A DNA stretch of 64,000 nucleotides from Microbotryum silenes-acaulis (lineage: Eukaryota > Basidiomycota > Microbotryomycetes > Microbotryales > Microbotryaceae): NCBI GenBank assembly GCA_003665825.1, contig QPFY01000017.1, positions 248,001 through 312,000 of the forward strand. Direction: 5' to 3'. Made by a program: the position numbers and the translations under genes. Below are positions 45,801 to 57,600 of this stretch, in pieces (positions within the stretch are counted from its first letter, which is position 1; every line of letters begins with the position of its first letter). Below the pieces are notes generated by a model, which saw only the letters and a list, made by a program, of their open reading frames with translations, was not told the DNA's origin and made no database searches.

Positions 45801-46723
45801 CGGCCAGTGTCTCGTGATCATCGACGAGCTTGGGCGGGGTACTAGCCCGGAGGAAGGGGTCGGCATTGCTCATGCACTCGCAGAGACCATCATCGAGTCC
45901 AAGGTGCGTGGAGAAGAATCCGATCACCAGCGCCAATCTTTGAAAGGAGATTGAACTCTATTTTCTGCTACCAGGCCCTTTGCCTCTTTGCCACGCACTT
46001 CAAGGCAAGTCGTATAGCATTCTAATTCACCGCGCAGACGCTGCTTACCTCCGACTTCTTGGTCGTCAATGCATAGGAGCTCGCGGTATCGCTCTCACGC
46101 TACCCAAATGTGGTCTCCCTGCATCTTGAAGCAGATGTGAGTTTACATTCAGGTTCTTTCGCCTCGAAGATGGCAAACCTCACAGCCTGCATCTCGGCGG
46201 TCGCAGATCGATCGCAGCCAAGCCGACTACTCGCTGACTTTTCATCACCGCGTCGCCGATGGCGCGACCAGCCTCGTACATTACGGTAAGGACACCCTAT
46301 GTATTGTTCAAATAATATACCTGCTAGGGTTCACGTTACTTTATACAGGTCTCGAACTCGCAAAGTTGGCCAAGATGCCTGCCGATGTGCTCCACAACGC
46401 GACGCTTGCATCGGTCACGCTTGCTGCACGAGCCGAAGAAGAGCAGGAACGAGCGCAGGGAACCCGACTTGCGCGGAGGAGACGCAAGTTGTTGCAGGTG
46501 CGTAGACCCGGCATATGCGACTGGCCATGGGCGTCGACGGTCACTGATCCCATCTCGCGCGCGTCGTCTCACGCGTTCAAAGCTGCGCACCTCCCTCAGA
46601 ATGCTGTCGAACTCAAAGGGCATGAACGCGGCCGATCTGGTCGAGCATCTGCGCGAGTTGCAGAGCGAGACTATTCAGACCTTGAGCCGAACGTTCGATA
46701 TATCTCCCGAGGCAGCAGTGTAG
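42819..46723 (+). CDS. MSH4: MSH4, meiotic MutS homologue
   Basis: Seventeen exons: 42819-43073, 43178-43435, 43523-43599, 43680-43839, 43914-43988, 44082-44144, 44219-44277, 44373-44922, 44994-45219, 45300-45393, 45469-45577, 45646-45903, 45975-46004, 46077-46136, 46207-46285, 46349-46497 and 46583-46723 (880 residues; all phases close). Family landmarks are KYYALAATSALFKYLEMTY, INLTPRGNKIEFSTLDLRAQ, YVRPEWTDTLAIK, Walker A GVNMSGKST (~621-629; usually GPNMSGKS) and CLVIIDELGRGTSPEEG. FATHFKEL and HYGLELAKLA follow. MSH4 pairs with MSH5 to stabilise recombination intermediates and promote crossovers in meiosis. Introns 3 and 13 begin with GC. Presence of an intact copy implies a sexual cycle, an inference. 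Confidence 0.95.
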
Positions 46724-46905
46724 GCTTGAGGGATGTGTCCGCATGTTGAGGTGCAAACTCTGATCGACGTACCTTCGGCCCCCAAATTAAGTAACATACC
46801 ATCCAGTTATTGTATAGAAATGCTACCCGACGTAGTAACTGCTGTGTAATAAGGCCTTCCCAGTGTCACGTTCTGCCCAAACTCTCACAAGAGCTTTCTG
46901 GCGAG

Positions 46906-47819
46906 TCATTCACGGAGGTCGACAACCGATCCAACGACCATTAACCACGTGTCGAAGTATGTTGTCGTCGACCCCTGATATTCGCATAGGACCTCTTGTA
47001 TGATGGCCTCGGTATTGCACGGATGCAAGAACCACGTCGGGACCCCGAGCGTCGGGTGGTCGGCTTGTGAGATGAACGGAGCCGGTGGAGGCGGATCGTC
47101 CGACTCGGAGGTCAAGGTCGGAGGCGCCGGCTCAGAGGTGTCAGTTGCGATCTTATAGTAGATATGCTGAAATATGGTGGAGTTGAACAGTTCCGAGAGC
47201 TCGAGGGGTGCACCGTCTGTACGAGATGAGATTAAACTTGATCAGCACTGAGCAAGGGTTCTGTCGGTCCGATGGTGTACACACTTTGTTTGTGCGCCAT
47301 AAAGTAGAGAACGGGGACATGGTACGTTGGGGACCAGCAGACATACAACGTGAGCGTGCACGGCTCGGTTGCTGTACTTTCATGGTCGACGACGAGCGAA
47401 GACGAGTCTTGTGGTTCGTCGAGGGTGGTGCCCACATAGTCCTCCAGAGGGTTCGGACGATCGTCTACTTCTGGCGGGGGCGAGTCAGCTAGACGGCGAT
47501 AAATCCGTGTTTTCAAGGGCGCACGTTCCAGGTATCCCAATCCGGGATATGCCTGTTGATTGAAAACACCAGAAATGAGCCTTCACAGCCCCTAGCTGAG
47601 ACCGTCGAGTCAACGGTATCTTTGCCCCGCATAGGAACTCACAGGGTGCTCGCGCCATGCCCATCCTTTCCTCGCCAAATGCGGTCCTAATGATGCATCT
47701 TTCGCGTCATGTTGACTTGAGAGAGGGTCTTGAAGCCATTGCTGCGCCGCGCGTTGGAACTCGACTCGAGTGAGCGACGCCAGGCTGCCTTGATCAGCCT
47801 TCGGCTCGCGGGCACAGAG
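46906..47819 (-). CDS. ATG10: ATG10-like E2 enzyme of the ATG12 conjugation system (5' end unresolved)
   Basis: Three exons are clear: one ending at 47643 (open upstream to 47819), 47552-47285 and 47216-46906. The first carries LTRVEFQRAAQQWL and KGWAWREHP; the second AYPGLGYLERAPLKTRIYRR and the E2-like strand LTLYVCWSPTYHVPVLYFMA; the third NGAPLELSELF, DHPTLGVPTWFLHPC and LMVVGSVVDLRE. The Cys of FLHPCNT (codon 47019-47017) is the expected catalytic residue. Atg10 transfers Atg12 onto Atg5 in autophagosome formation. No ATG exists in the open part of the first exon, so a short upstream exon must supply the start. A tag acceptor at 47820-47822 is one candidate. The gene converges on MSH4 with 182 bp between stops. 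Confidence 0.85.
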
Positions 47820-48372
47820 CTACTTTGTGACCGGATATTATGCGGAAACTTGACCGATGCGACGAGCTACTTCGCAGGTCGCCTAGTTGCGGGTTGCGGA
47901 GGCCCGGACACTGCGTAGCGTGAGCGCTCAGCCGTCGGTCGATTGACGTCGGAGTTGACGTGTCGGCCGAGCGTGCTCGAGGCTGCTGAGCGCGCTGAGC
48001 CAGGCAGAGCCAGGCTGAGCCAGCGAAATCGCCCAGCGGCAGCAGCGCGACAAGGCCGCGTGAGGGCCGGGGCGCGAGGTAACCGGACCGGCTGTTGCGC
48101 GGTCCGTCGGTTGGGAGGTTGGCTCGCCTGGCTCGGCTCAAAGAAGGTTCCGAAATGTGTGCTTCCCCTCTTGACCGCCTCCCTGTCACCATCCCTTTCC
48201 ACTCCCCGAACAACACCCTCACGCTTGAAGCACTACCCATATCGTGAGTCTTGGCGGAGGAATATGTGCCCCCCAGCACCGTCCTCCCCAACTTTCCCCC
48301 ACACTCGCCCGTGTCCTGATCTATCGATGGTGGGTCGCCCCGCAGATCTTCGAAACTTGAATTTCAGCCATC
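47820..48372. other. upstream region of ATG10 and the acyl-CoA dehydrogenase gene
   Basis: It probably contains the missing first ATG10 exon and two divergent promoters. It holds a run of short repeats, gagccaggcagagccaggctgagcc, near 47995-48022. No exon can be fixed by sequence alone. Confidence 0.35.
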
Positions 48373-50476
48373 ATGTCCGAACACGCAGTCACGCAATACA
48401 TCTCGCCTTCGTGAGCACAGCTGGACCTTCAGTTCATGGTGTGAATCCTTCCCAGAAGACTGGCTTTACTCACCAAGTATCTCTTCGGCGTACAGCGCGT
48501 GGGCCCTGATTGAAGACAAATTCTCGTCGTTCGCCAAAGACACGCTGGCCAAGGTCTGCAAGTTTGTCGAGGTCAGTTCGTTGGCGAATCCTCGCCCTCG
48601 TTGGGGTAGAACATATCCAGATGGAAATTTGTTCTGACCATCAAACATTTGCCTGGCCCACCTCTACAGGAGGACTGCATCCCCGCCGAAGCCGTCTTCC
48701 ATGCCCAGGTCTCGACGGACCCGGCCAAGAGGTGGAAGACCTACCCCGCCGTCATGGAGCAGCTCAAAACCAAGGCCCGCTCCATGGGTCTGTGGAACTT
48801 GTTCTTGTCCAAGGAGCACTACCCCGATGTCGGAGTCCCCTTGACCAACCTCGAGTATGCCGTCATGGCCGAGATCATGGGCCGAGTGAGTCCCCACCTC
48901 CGCCCGGATCGTGACACGCGGTCAATCCCCCAATGGATCAACGAAACTAACGCGTGCTTTGCTGTTCTAGGCTCCTCGCGTTGCTCCCGAAGCGTGCAAC
49001 TGCGCCGCCCCCGATACCGGTAACATGGGTACGTTTCGATCGTCAAAGGCAGAGTGGGGGGCGCGGTCGACCGCTCGCTGCTTCCCCACACCCCCCTCAT
49101 CTGGTTGCCACCCGCAATCCCATACAATTGGCCACTGACCGCCGACCGGATTGTTGTTTTGGGTTAAATTAGAGGTCTTGGCTCGATATGGATCGCAAGC
49201 CCAAAAGGACAAATGGCTCAAGCCTCTCCTCGACGGCAAGACCCGCTCCTCGTTCGCCATGACCGAAGTCGGAGTCGCCTCGTCCGAGTGAGTGCATCAT
49301 CCTGAGACGCGTGAGAGGAACATGGCCATCCATTTCTGACACGGCTCTGTGCTTCCCCAGCGCTACCAACATCCGAACCTCCATTCGCCAGGAAGGCAAT
49401 GAGATCGTCATCAACGGTCACAAGTGGTGGATCTCGGGTGCCGGTGATCCCCGCAACGCCCTCCACCTCGTCATGGGCAAGAGTGATACTTCCGCTTCCA
49501 AGCATCAGCAACAATCGATTGTCATTGTGCCGTCCAACGCCAAGGGTGTCAAGCTCGTCCGCCCCATGCAAGTGGTAAGTTCGTGACCGGGACGGACCGC
49601 AAGACGTGCCCCGTTATGAATTGTCAAGATATGCTCATGCACCCTTCTCTCTCATTCTCTCACGATCATTAGTTCGGCTACGATGATGCTCCGGAGGGTC
49701 ACTACGAGATCATCTACGAGAACGTCCGAGTTCCCCTCGACAACCTCGTCCTCGGGTGGGGACGTGGGTTCGAGATTATCCAAGGTCGTCTCGGTCCCGG
49801 TCGTATTCATCACTGGTAAGCGCTCATCTTCGGCTCTGGGTAAGATAGCTTCAATACTGACTGTGTAATGTTCCTTTCGGCTCCTTCTAGCATGCGCTCC
49901 ATTGGTATCGCTTCTCGTGCCCTTGAGGCTATGCTGATCCGAGCTACCGACCCCGCCAAGGTCGCCTTCGGCAAGCAGTTGTACCAACACGGCACCGTCG
50001 TCGCCGGTATCGCTCAATCGCGCATGGAGATCGATCAGGCCCGTTTGCTCGTCCTTTCCGCCGCATTGCAGATCGACCGAGTCCGAGCCAAGGGTGCGAT
50101 GAAGGACATTGGTATGGCCAAGGCCGTTGTGCCGATCGTCGTCGGTCAAGTCATTGACCGAGCGATGCAAGTTCATGGTGCCGAGGGTGTCTGCCGTACG
50201 TCAATCATAACTCGTTACTATGATGGGATCTACTGAAGTAGTGCTAACAACCCCTTTTGACGGTGCTTTGTTCTTGCAGAGGACACTCCTCTCGCTGCTC
50301 TTTGGGCTGCTGTGCGTACCCTGCGCTTCGCCGATGGTCCCGATGAAGTGCACATCCAGCAAATCGGTCTCCAGGAGCTCAAGCGCACTCCCGGGCTCCA
50401 TGTCCTCAATCAGAAGAAGAAGGACCGCGAGGCGAAGCTCTTCAAGGCCGCTGGGATCAAGTCGAGCCACCTTTAA
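48373..50476 (+). CDS. acyl-CoA dehydrogenase, ACAD10/ACAD11-like
   Basis: Nine exons: 48373-48410, 48496-48571, 48670-48885, 48971-49028, 49173-49287, 49361-49574, 49673-49815, 49891-50195 and 50280-50476 (453 residues). The N-terminal helical domain has [21 protein letters not shown] sequence and [20 protein letters not shown]. The flavin-binding middle domain has [16 protein letters not shown] (usually MTEP). [20 protein letters not shown] follows, then [14 protein letters not shown] and [17 protein letters not shown]. These are marks of the ACAD10/11 group, FAD enzymes that oxidise acyl-CoAs, in animals including 4-hydroxyacyl-CoAs. There is no kinase-like domain fused to it. No obvious mitochondrial presequence and no clear PTS1 at the end (SSHL; SHL resembles the peroxisomal tripeptide SKL only loosely). 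Confidence 0.93.
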
Positions 50477-51766
50477 GAAGGGGTGCTCCGAGGCGACTCG
50501 GCCTTTTTCCCAAAGCGTACTTCAATGTTGTGTGATTTTGTTGGCTTGATCTGTTTTCTTGACTGGGCTATGTGATTCGAAAAAAACTACCGATGTTTTA
50601 GTACGAAACCAGGATGCGTGAATCGTCATCCTTGAAGATGCAGGCAACCCATTGCTTTGTGGTCAGTTCTTGGAAGCGCATTCCCATTGACGGCCCGGTT
50701 CCCGACTTCCCCCCCTCGCCCCTTGAATAGCCTGGCCCAAAACAAGCATATGCTGGTTCATGCCATCTATTCAGTAGATTTTTGAAATAGCTCAAGCAAC
50801 CGTTCCTGAGCATATTCCACCTTGATTCACCAAAGCCCGAGATGAGATTCATGGTGTTCGCAGAGCTACAGCAGCCTCCCGAACTTACACGCAGGCGACG
50901 GACCCTCGCGCACTGACCCCCACATGAGATCGATCGGAGCGTCGCCGCTCCTTCCAATCATTGACGGGGTTCCTAGTCATCTCTCTGAGGGAAATATTGG
51001 TAGAACGAATTCATGAATTTCCTTTATAAGCCAATGTAGCACCTCGTGAGTACCCATTACCGATGCCAGATCGGACAAGTTGCATTGTGCCTAAAAGGCT
51101 TTCCGACCCGAGAGGCCGAACGATCTTCGCTTCCCATCGAGTGTATTCACGGTAGACCTCGATCACAGACTTTGGATGGTGCGTCCTTTGCTCGACCAGG
51201 GTGGCAATTCACAGGTCCACAGCAGGTATTGGCACGAGTGGGCGTCTCAATAGTGAGCTCCGAGGCCTTCGAAGAGGAATACGTCGACGAGTGGACAATC
51301 TGTCATGTCTGCTGGAACGCAAATTTACTGGTCACAGCGTCATGATGCTCTTCCAAGGTGTTGCTACTGGTTTTGGAGACGGATGTTGCATGGAGAGGGA
51401 GGGAGAGCGAAGGAGAAATGTCTCGCGAGCTCAGTCGACCCCGTGCGCTCGGACCGAATGGCGAAACGAGTACTTTGCACTGCTAGAGCTCGGCAACAAC
51501 CTGATAACAAGACCTAAAACTGGGTGTACATTGTTTTCTTCACCTGTTAGAGCTTGGTACTTTCACTAGTGTGAAAGGCTGCTCCGTAGGTGCCGTGACA
51601 TGACTCCGCCTTCAAGCATCATCCGCCCAAATTTGGCAGAATTTGGCCCGGAGCATGCCGATAATTATAAGCCCCTCCCGCCCTCCCGGAGCGAGGGACT
51701 TCGCCCCCACTTTACGCCGGATCGCGGTGACGACAGTGCACTCCCGAGCACGACTCCGGCCTCAAG
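50477..51766. other. 1.3-kb intergenic region before the MAPKK gene
   Basis: No exon series or domain on either strand. Frames here are short and overlapping. It holds the dehydrogenase 3' end and presumably an extended promoter/leader of the kinase gene. Confidence 0.4.
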
Positions 51767-53865
51767 ATGTCGGCGATTTTGCCCCCAAAAGCACCACGAA
51801 GGACGCCGTTGAAGCTCAGTCTACTTGGGACACCCACCAGCGAAGCCCAAACACCGAGTATAGCGTCTGCGCCCCCCGCTTTGAGCGAGTCACCCGATGC
51901 GACCAGCTCCAGCACGAGCACGTCCGGAGCGAGAGGAGGCACCGCGAGTGCACCTCCTGCCGCGACAAGGCCGTCGCTCAAACTTGGAGCACTGGGTGGT
52001 CTGACTAACTCGCTGTCGAACCTGTCCTTGTCGATCCCCAATGACGCGGGGCCATCGAGGTACCGATCATCGCTGCTCCGGGGACCCGAGTCATCCTCGG
52101 ACGACGAGGGAGACGACTATGGCGGGAGAAGAGCGCGAAACGATGATGGCGATGACGACGACGATGATGATGGAGAGGATGACGAGGATCGACACAAGTG
52201 GAGAACAGGACAGCAAGAACGCTTCACAGGAGAACTGCTCGACGTGATTCGTGGCCCGGTCGGGCTCGAGGATGAGCTGTCAGGTCGGACCAGACGTGCG
52301 ATGAGCGCTGCAACGGTACGACGATCCCACTCGGATCTGACGAGGAAGCCTTCGTTCGAGCGCGCAATCAACGATGGATCGATACAGGAAAACCCCTTCA
52401 TCGAGACCGAGGACGAACCAGGCTCGAGTAGACCGGCCACCCACGCTCACGAGTTAAACGGCGACCATACGGTCATGTCCCCGAGTCGGTTGGATTCCGA
52501 GACGTTAGAGATGACCGCGGATAAGCTCTTGGATCTGGGAAAGCTTGGTGAGGGTGCGAGTGGACAAGTCAGGAAAGTCAAGTTTCTGCCGACGGGGATG
52601 GTTATGGCTAAGAAAGTGAGTGCAGACGAAGGACGTTCTTCGGTTGTTGGTTACGGCGTACTGACTACGATCCGCTGTCGTGACGCGTAACAGACCATCT
52701 CGACCTCGCCAAATCCCAAAGTACACAAGCAACATCTGCGCGAACTCCTCTTCATGCGAGAATGCTCGCACCCAGGCATCGTGCAATACTATGGCGCCTA
52801 TCTTGAGCTGGTGAGTCCCCGGGCGTTTGTCGGCTGTCAGCCGGTGAAGGAATGAAAAGAGTGCACGAGCTTACCGCATGAATCCCACGCCCGTAGCACA
52901 ACACCCAAATCGATATTTGTATGGAGTACTGTGAAGCTGGGAGTCTCGACTCGCTCTACAAAAAGGTTAAAGCGAACGGCTGGAGGACGGGAGAGAAGGT
53001 CCTAGGCAAGATTGCCGAATCGGTAAGCATCGGATGGGTTGGTTTCAACGCCTTTAATATTGGCAAAGCTGACAAAGACTACGTCACACCTCACCTAGAT
53101 GATCTCGGGGCTGTGCTACCTCCACAGTCGTAAAATCATCCACCGCGGTGAGCCACGAATTGCCCTGCTTTGTTTGGGTTTTCAAAAAAGCTGACGCCGA
53201 GCGATGATGGCCTGAGTAGACATCAAACCGTCAAATGTCCTCGTCACGATTGATGGCCAGGTCAAGCTGTGCGATTTTGGAGTTTCGGGCGAACTGGTCA
53301 ACAGCATGGCGAGCACATGGATCGGCACATCGTTCTACCTCAGCCCGGAGCGCATCAAGGGTGGCAAATACTCGTGCGCTGGCGTCTCATTACGATGTCG
53401 ATGCATTCGAAGTGCACGCGAACTGAGCCCCGTTTCTCATCACTCCTATGAATAGAATCACGTCGGACGTTTGGTCGATGGCCGTGACCGTTCTCGAAGT
53501 CGCGGTGAACCGATACCCCTTCCCAGGACCGGGCGAGGCCCCGATCCAGAGCCCTGTCGAGCTGCTGATGTACCTTGCGAGGGCCGACGTGGCCAAGCTC
53601 GAGGATGAGCCGGAACACGGGATCAAGTACACGAATGGGTTCCGGAATTTTATACAGTGCTGGTCAGTACACCTTTCTGCAGAGTGTTCTTTGGGCATCG
53701 CGAACTGATCCCAATTCTCTCCTTCCCCGATCTTTCAGCCTCGACAAGGACCCCGCTTCGCGACCTAGTCCTCAGAGCCTCATGACGCATGGTTGGATTC
53801 GACGCAGTATCGAGCGACAGCCTCCACCCGACTTGGCTCGATGGGTACAGGATCTAGGCCCATGA
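51767..53865 (+). CDS. MAP kinase kinase (STE7/MKK type)
   Basis: Seven exons: 51767-52615, 52694-52810, 52897-53022, 53099-53147, 53220-53373, 53456-53662 and 53739-53865 (542 residues). The N-terminus has a MAPK-docking-like motif RRTPLKLSL at ~10-18, then a Ser-rich region and a run of about 20 acidic residues (nt ~52133-52195). The kinase domain begins [16 protein letters not shown], with ATP-site Lys in VMAKK, catalytic HRDIKPSN (D381), CDFGVSGEL (D399) and activation-loop S409 and T413 in [24 protein letters not shown] and the S-x-x-x-T spacing mark MAPKKs. Fungi have Ste7-, Mkk1- and Pbs2-type enzymes. The loop and docking motif favour Ste7/Fuz7 or Mkk1 over Pbs2, but I cannot separate these firmly. 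Confidence 0.92.
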
Positions 53866-54691
53866 GCCATGAACCCGATCCTTGAGTTGAACGCTCACGG
53901 TCCGACTTTTTCTTGCGCTCGAAATCGTTGGTATTAATAGACATTCATTGTCATTTTTGATCTCCATCTCTCGTAAATGGACTATATCTTTTGGTGCTTA
54001 TGAAGCGGGATCCCTGCATACCATACCTTTCATTCATTTTGCGGTCGGTACAAAGTGAGGCGCCAGCTGCTGCCAAACGCCGAAATGGATGCCGGTGTCG
54101 AGCTTTGATGATGCAGCGAATCAAACTTTGAACCCTGCTGGTATGATCGTGACTCGTGTTAACATACGGTCTTGGGTGATCAACGTTGAACCCGAAGAAA
54201 GGGAGCCGCCGACCCGGCTCGGGTGTGACCGAAATCGCCACAGCGCGCCCGCGGCTGCCAAGCGCCGAAGCAGGCTGAATGAAGCCCGCTCGCTGTAAAG
54301 CGTTGGAGATCAACTTTTCGGCTCAACTTGCTTTCCCCCTCCCCCGCTCCAGCACATCCGACACCCCAACGTCGGTTGCGTTCCCGCGTTCCGTTTCCCG
54401 TTCGAGTGAAGCCGTTGGTGGATCAGAAAGACCGTGAGTCCCAGCTTGTGATGATTCCCTACCCCCTCGCATCCTGTGACGGCCGGCCGCTCATGGAGGC
54501 GGGGCCGACCGCGGTGATTGATGATGTGCTACGTGCTACGTGGTCGGTTCGAGGGGGTGGAGATGCATGCGCGCAATCGACCTCGACCGCCTCGCTATCC
54601 ACGTTCAGGGCCAGCTGCTGACTAGTTCGCGTGTCCATACTGGCCATTGTGCACATACACAAATCTTTCTACCACCCAGGGGCCGAGTCGA
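53866..54691. other. upstream region of SEC16
   Basis: 826 bp without supported coding exons. An acceptor-like ttctaccacccag at 54667-54679, just before the SEC16 ATG, suggests an intron in the 5' leader. The donor is not clear. Confidence 0.4.
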
Positions 54692-57600
54692 ATGAGTGGC
54701 TACGGTGGTGGGCCTCCTCCCAGGGGAACTGCCCAGCAGCAGCAGCACCAGCAATACGCGCACCAGCAGCAACAACAGCAGCAACCGTACCACCAACAAC
54801 CGCCGCAACAGCATGGCCGTGGTTTGGCTTCGGTCGGATCGGCCAGTGCGCTCTTTGGTGACCAGCAACACCAGGACGACGACCTGTTCAACGTGCAGCA
54901 CCAGCAGCAATACGGCCAGATCGACACCGTCATGGAGGAGGATGAGCCCGACTCCCCCCAGATGAATCGCTACGGCCAAGCTCAACCGGCGCAACAGTCA
55001 CACCAACAGCAATACCAAGGTTACGACCAGCAACAACAGGCCGGCTACGAGGGGCCACCGTTCGAACCGCCGTACTACCCCGGCTTCATCTACGACGCCG
55101 CGTCCAACTCGTACTTGCCTGATCCCCAAGCCCAAGCCGCGGCCGATGAGTCGTGGGGACAGGAAGGACAGTACGACCAATCAGGCCACTACGACCAACA
55201 GGGGCAATACGATCGGCAAGGGCAGTACGACTACTCTAACGAGCAGCAACCGCAGCAGCAGCAGCAGCAGTACGAGCAGCAGTACGGCGACTACTCCCAC
55301 GATCAATCTCAGCAAGGCCAGGACCCATCTTACCAAGGTGGCGGAGAATACGACGATCAACCTTTCGAGCCGCCTTACTACCCTGGGTTCATCTACGATG
55401 CCGCTTCGAACTCGTACCTGCCCGACCCGAACGCGCAAGCCGCGGCGAATGAGACCCAGGCTGATCAGGGCGGTTGGGACCCGAGTCAGCAAGAGGACTA
55501 TTCCCAACAAGGCGAAGGCCACGTCGAGGGAGGCAACGGCAACGATGCTACTGCTCTTGCCTCCGCCGAACACCAACAAGGCCTGCCCGACTCTGCCCCC
55601 TCTCACGAGGAGACGATTGTCTGGAACGACGAATCGGGTGCCTCCGCCCCCGAAACGGATTCAGCACCGTTCGCTAACTCTGGTGACGCCCAACAGCCGG
55701 AGGACTGGGCGCAATACGATCAGTACGACGAGAGCAATGTCTTTGGCCAGGACGGTGGTGCGAACGCCTATGAACAGCAAGGCTACTCGTACGAACAAAC
55801 GGAAAAACAATACGATCCCTATTCGCCGAACGAGACCTCGGACCAGCCGCTCTCGACCACGACAGCGGCCGAGCCATCTCACGAGGAGCAACCGGCAGCC
55901 TCCAGCACTCAAGCACCCTCGCCACCACCTGCTGCGTCGCAGAAGGAACCAGTCGAGCCATCGCCGCCTGCGCATGCCGAGCAGGAGCACGACGCCTACA
56001 ACCAGGGATCTTACGAAGACGAAGGCGCACAGCCCGACGATCTTGACACGACGTGGGGCCAGGAACAAGGTGAATACGAGGCAACGAGTTGGAATCAGCA
56101 GAATGCGCAGGGTCCGCAGGAACACTCGTTCGACCCCTACGCGCAGCAAGGCCAACAGTCATGGGATCAGGGCGAATACGATCAGGCGGGCTACGATGAG
56201 AGTCAAGGTCAGGCTCAAGCTTCGTACCTGGAGCAAGAGGACCAGCAACAGTACTCAGACCAACAGTACGATGCGTACGCTCGGGCGCCTGTCGCGGCTC
56301 CAGCACCACCACCTGCCACCGCCGCAGCTCCGGCTCCTCCCCGACAAGCAACGGCACCGCCGCCGCCTCGAGCTCAACCCAAGCCGACATCAGATGTCGC
56401 TCGAGCGCCCCCGCCACCACGACAGGCGAAGCCGTCGCAACGGCAGCCGGAGCCTCAGGCGGCGCAGCGACAGGAACAGCAAGCACCCGCCGCAGACGCC
56501 CCTTACGACCCGTATGCGCCTGTCCGACAGCAGCCCCGGAAGTTCTCGCCCGTGCATGCGCCTTCGGCGCCATCGACGCTCTCGTCGACTTTCTCGCCGC
56601 CACCCCGGTCTTCCTCTCGTGGCAGCACGAGGTCGATTTCGTCGTCGGTCGCTGCTGCAGGTGCACCACCGAAGCGGAGCACGCAGCCGCCGTCGGCCTC
56701 GTCGACCGCCGCTTTGAGCAATGCCGCCCCGGCTCCACGGATGTCGGGTCCACCAAAGGCGTCTGCCGCAGTTGCACCACCACCTCAAGCTGCCTTCGAG
56801 GCGCCCCCTCGCCCCTCCTCGGCCGCTTCTAACGCCTCGAACCTGTCGTCGGTTGCCCCACCTCCACGATCCGATTCGCGATCTTCGTCGCGTTCGACGC
56901 GCTCGAACGTGAGCTCCGCGAGCGTGCAACAACCCATGCAACCGTCACAAACCCGCCAAGCGCCGACCGCCGCCCCTCCTGGCCGGGTGTTGTCTCCACC
57001 TCCGCAGGCATCAGCGGCAACAGCACCACCGAGGAGCCAGGCCATTTCTCCGGCGTCTGCAACGCGCCACGCCGGTGCGCCGCCCCTGAACAATTCTGCT
57101 GCCCCTCCCCGTGGCGCTCCACGCGCCGTCATCGCTCCGACAACGCAGTTTCAGTCGTTTGTAGCGCCTCTCGACGCTTACGAGCCGCAACCCGTTGCCT
57201 CAGCTCCGGCTCCAGCTTATCAGCCACCGCAGCCGCGCAAAGAACCTCCCAAGTCTCAGCCTCGCCGGCAGCAAGCGACGCCACCTCAAGCCGCACAAGC
57301 TCCGCCGCCTAAACAGACAGCAGCCCCACCTTCTTCCGCCCCACCTGCCCCCAAGAAGAATGCCGTCGCCGGCGGCTACGAGCCTTTCAATCCAGCCTTG
57401 GCTGCCCAGCGCAAAGCAGCCGCGAAACCTGTCGCCTCCCGCTTGCCCCCTCCGGTCCAGCCGCGTCGGGCACCCCACCAGCGAGGCGCATCGGCTTTCG
57501 CTGGCGACTCGCCTTACGCCACTTTGCCGGAGGACCTGCCGCCTATGCCTGGATTGAGTGCCTCGGAGAGCATCGGCGAGGAGGAAGAAAAGCCGGCACA

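Noticed and set aside
47794..48291. 165-codon minus-strand frame upstream of ATG10
   Set aside because: It is out of phase with the LTRVEF exon and shows no conserved sequence; part of it overlaps the dehydrogenase promoter.
55146..56717. 523-codon and other long overlapping frames on both strands inside SEC16
   Set aside because: They are shadows of biased Gln/Pro/Ala codons in the SEC16 frame. They lack conserved domains.
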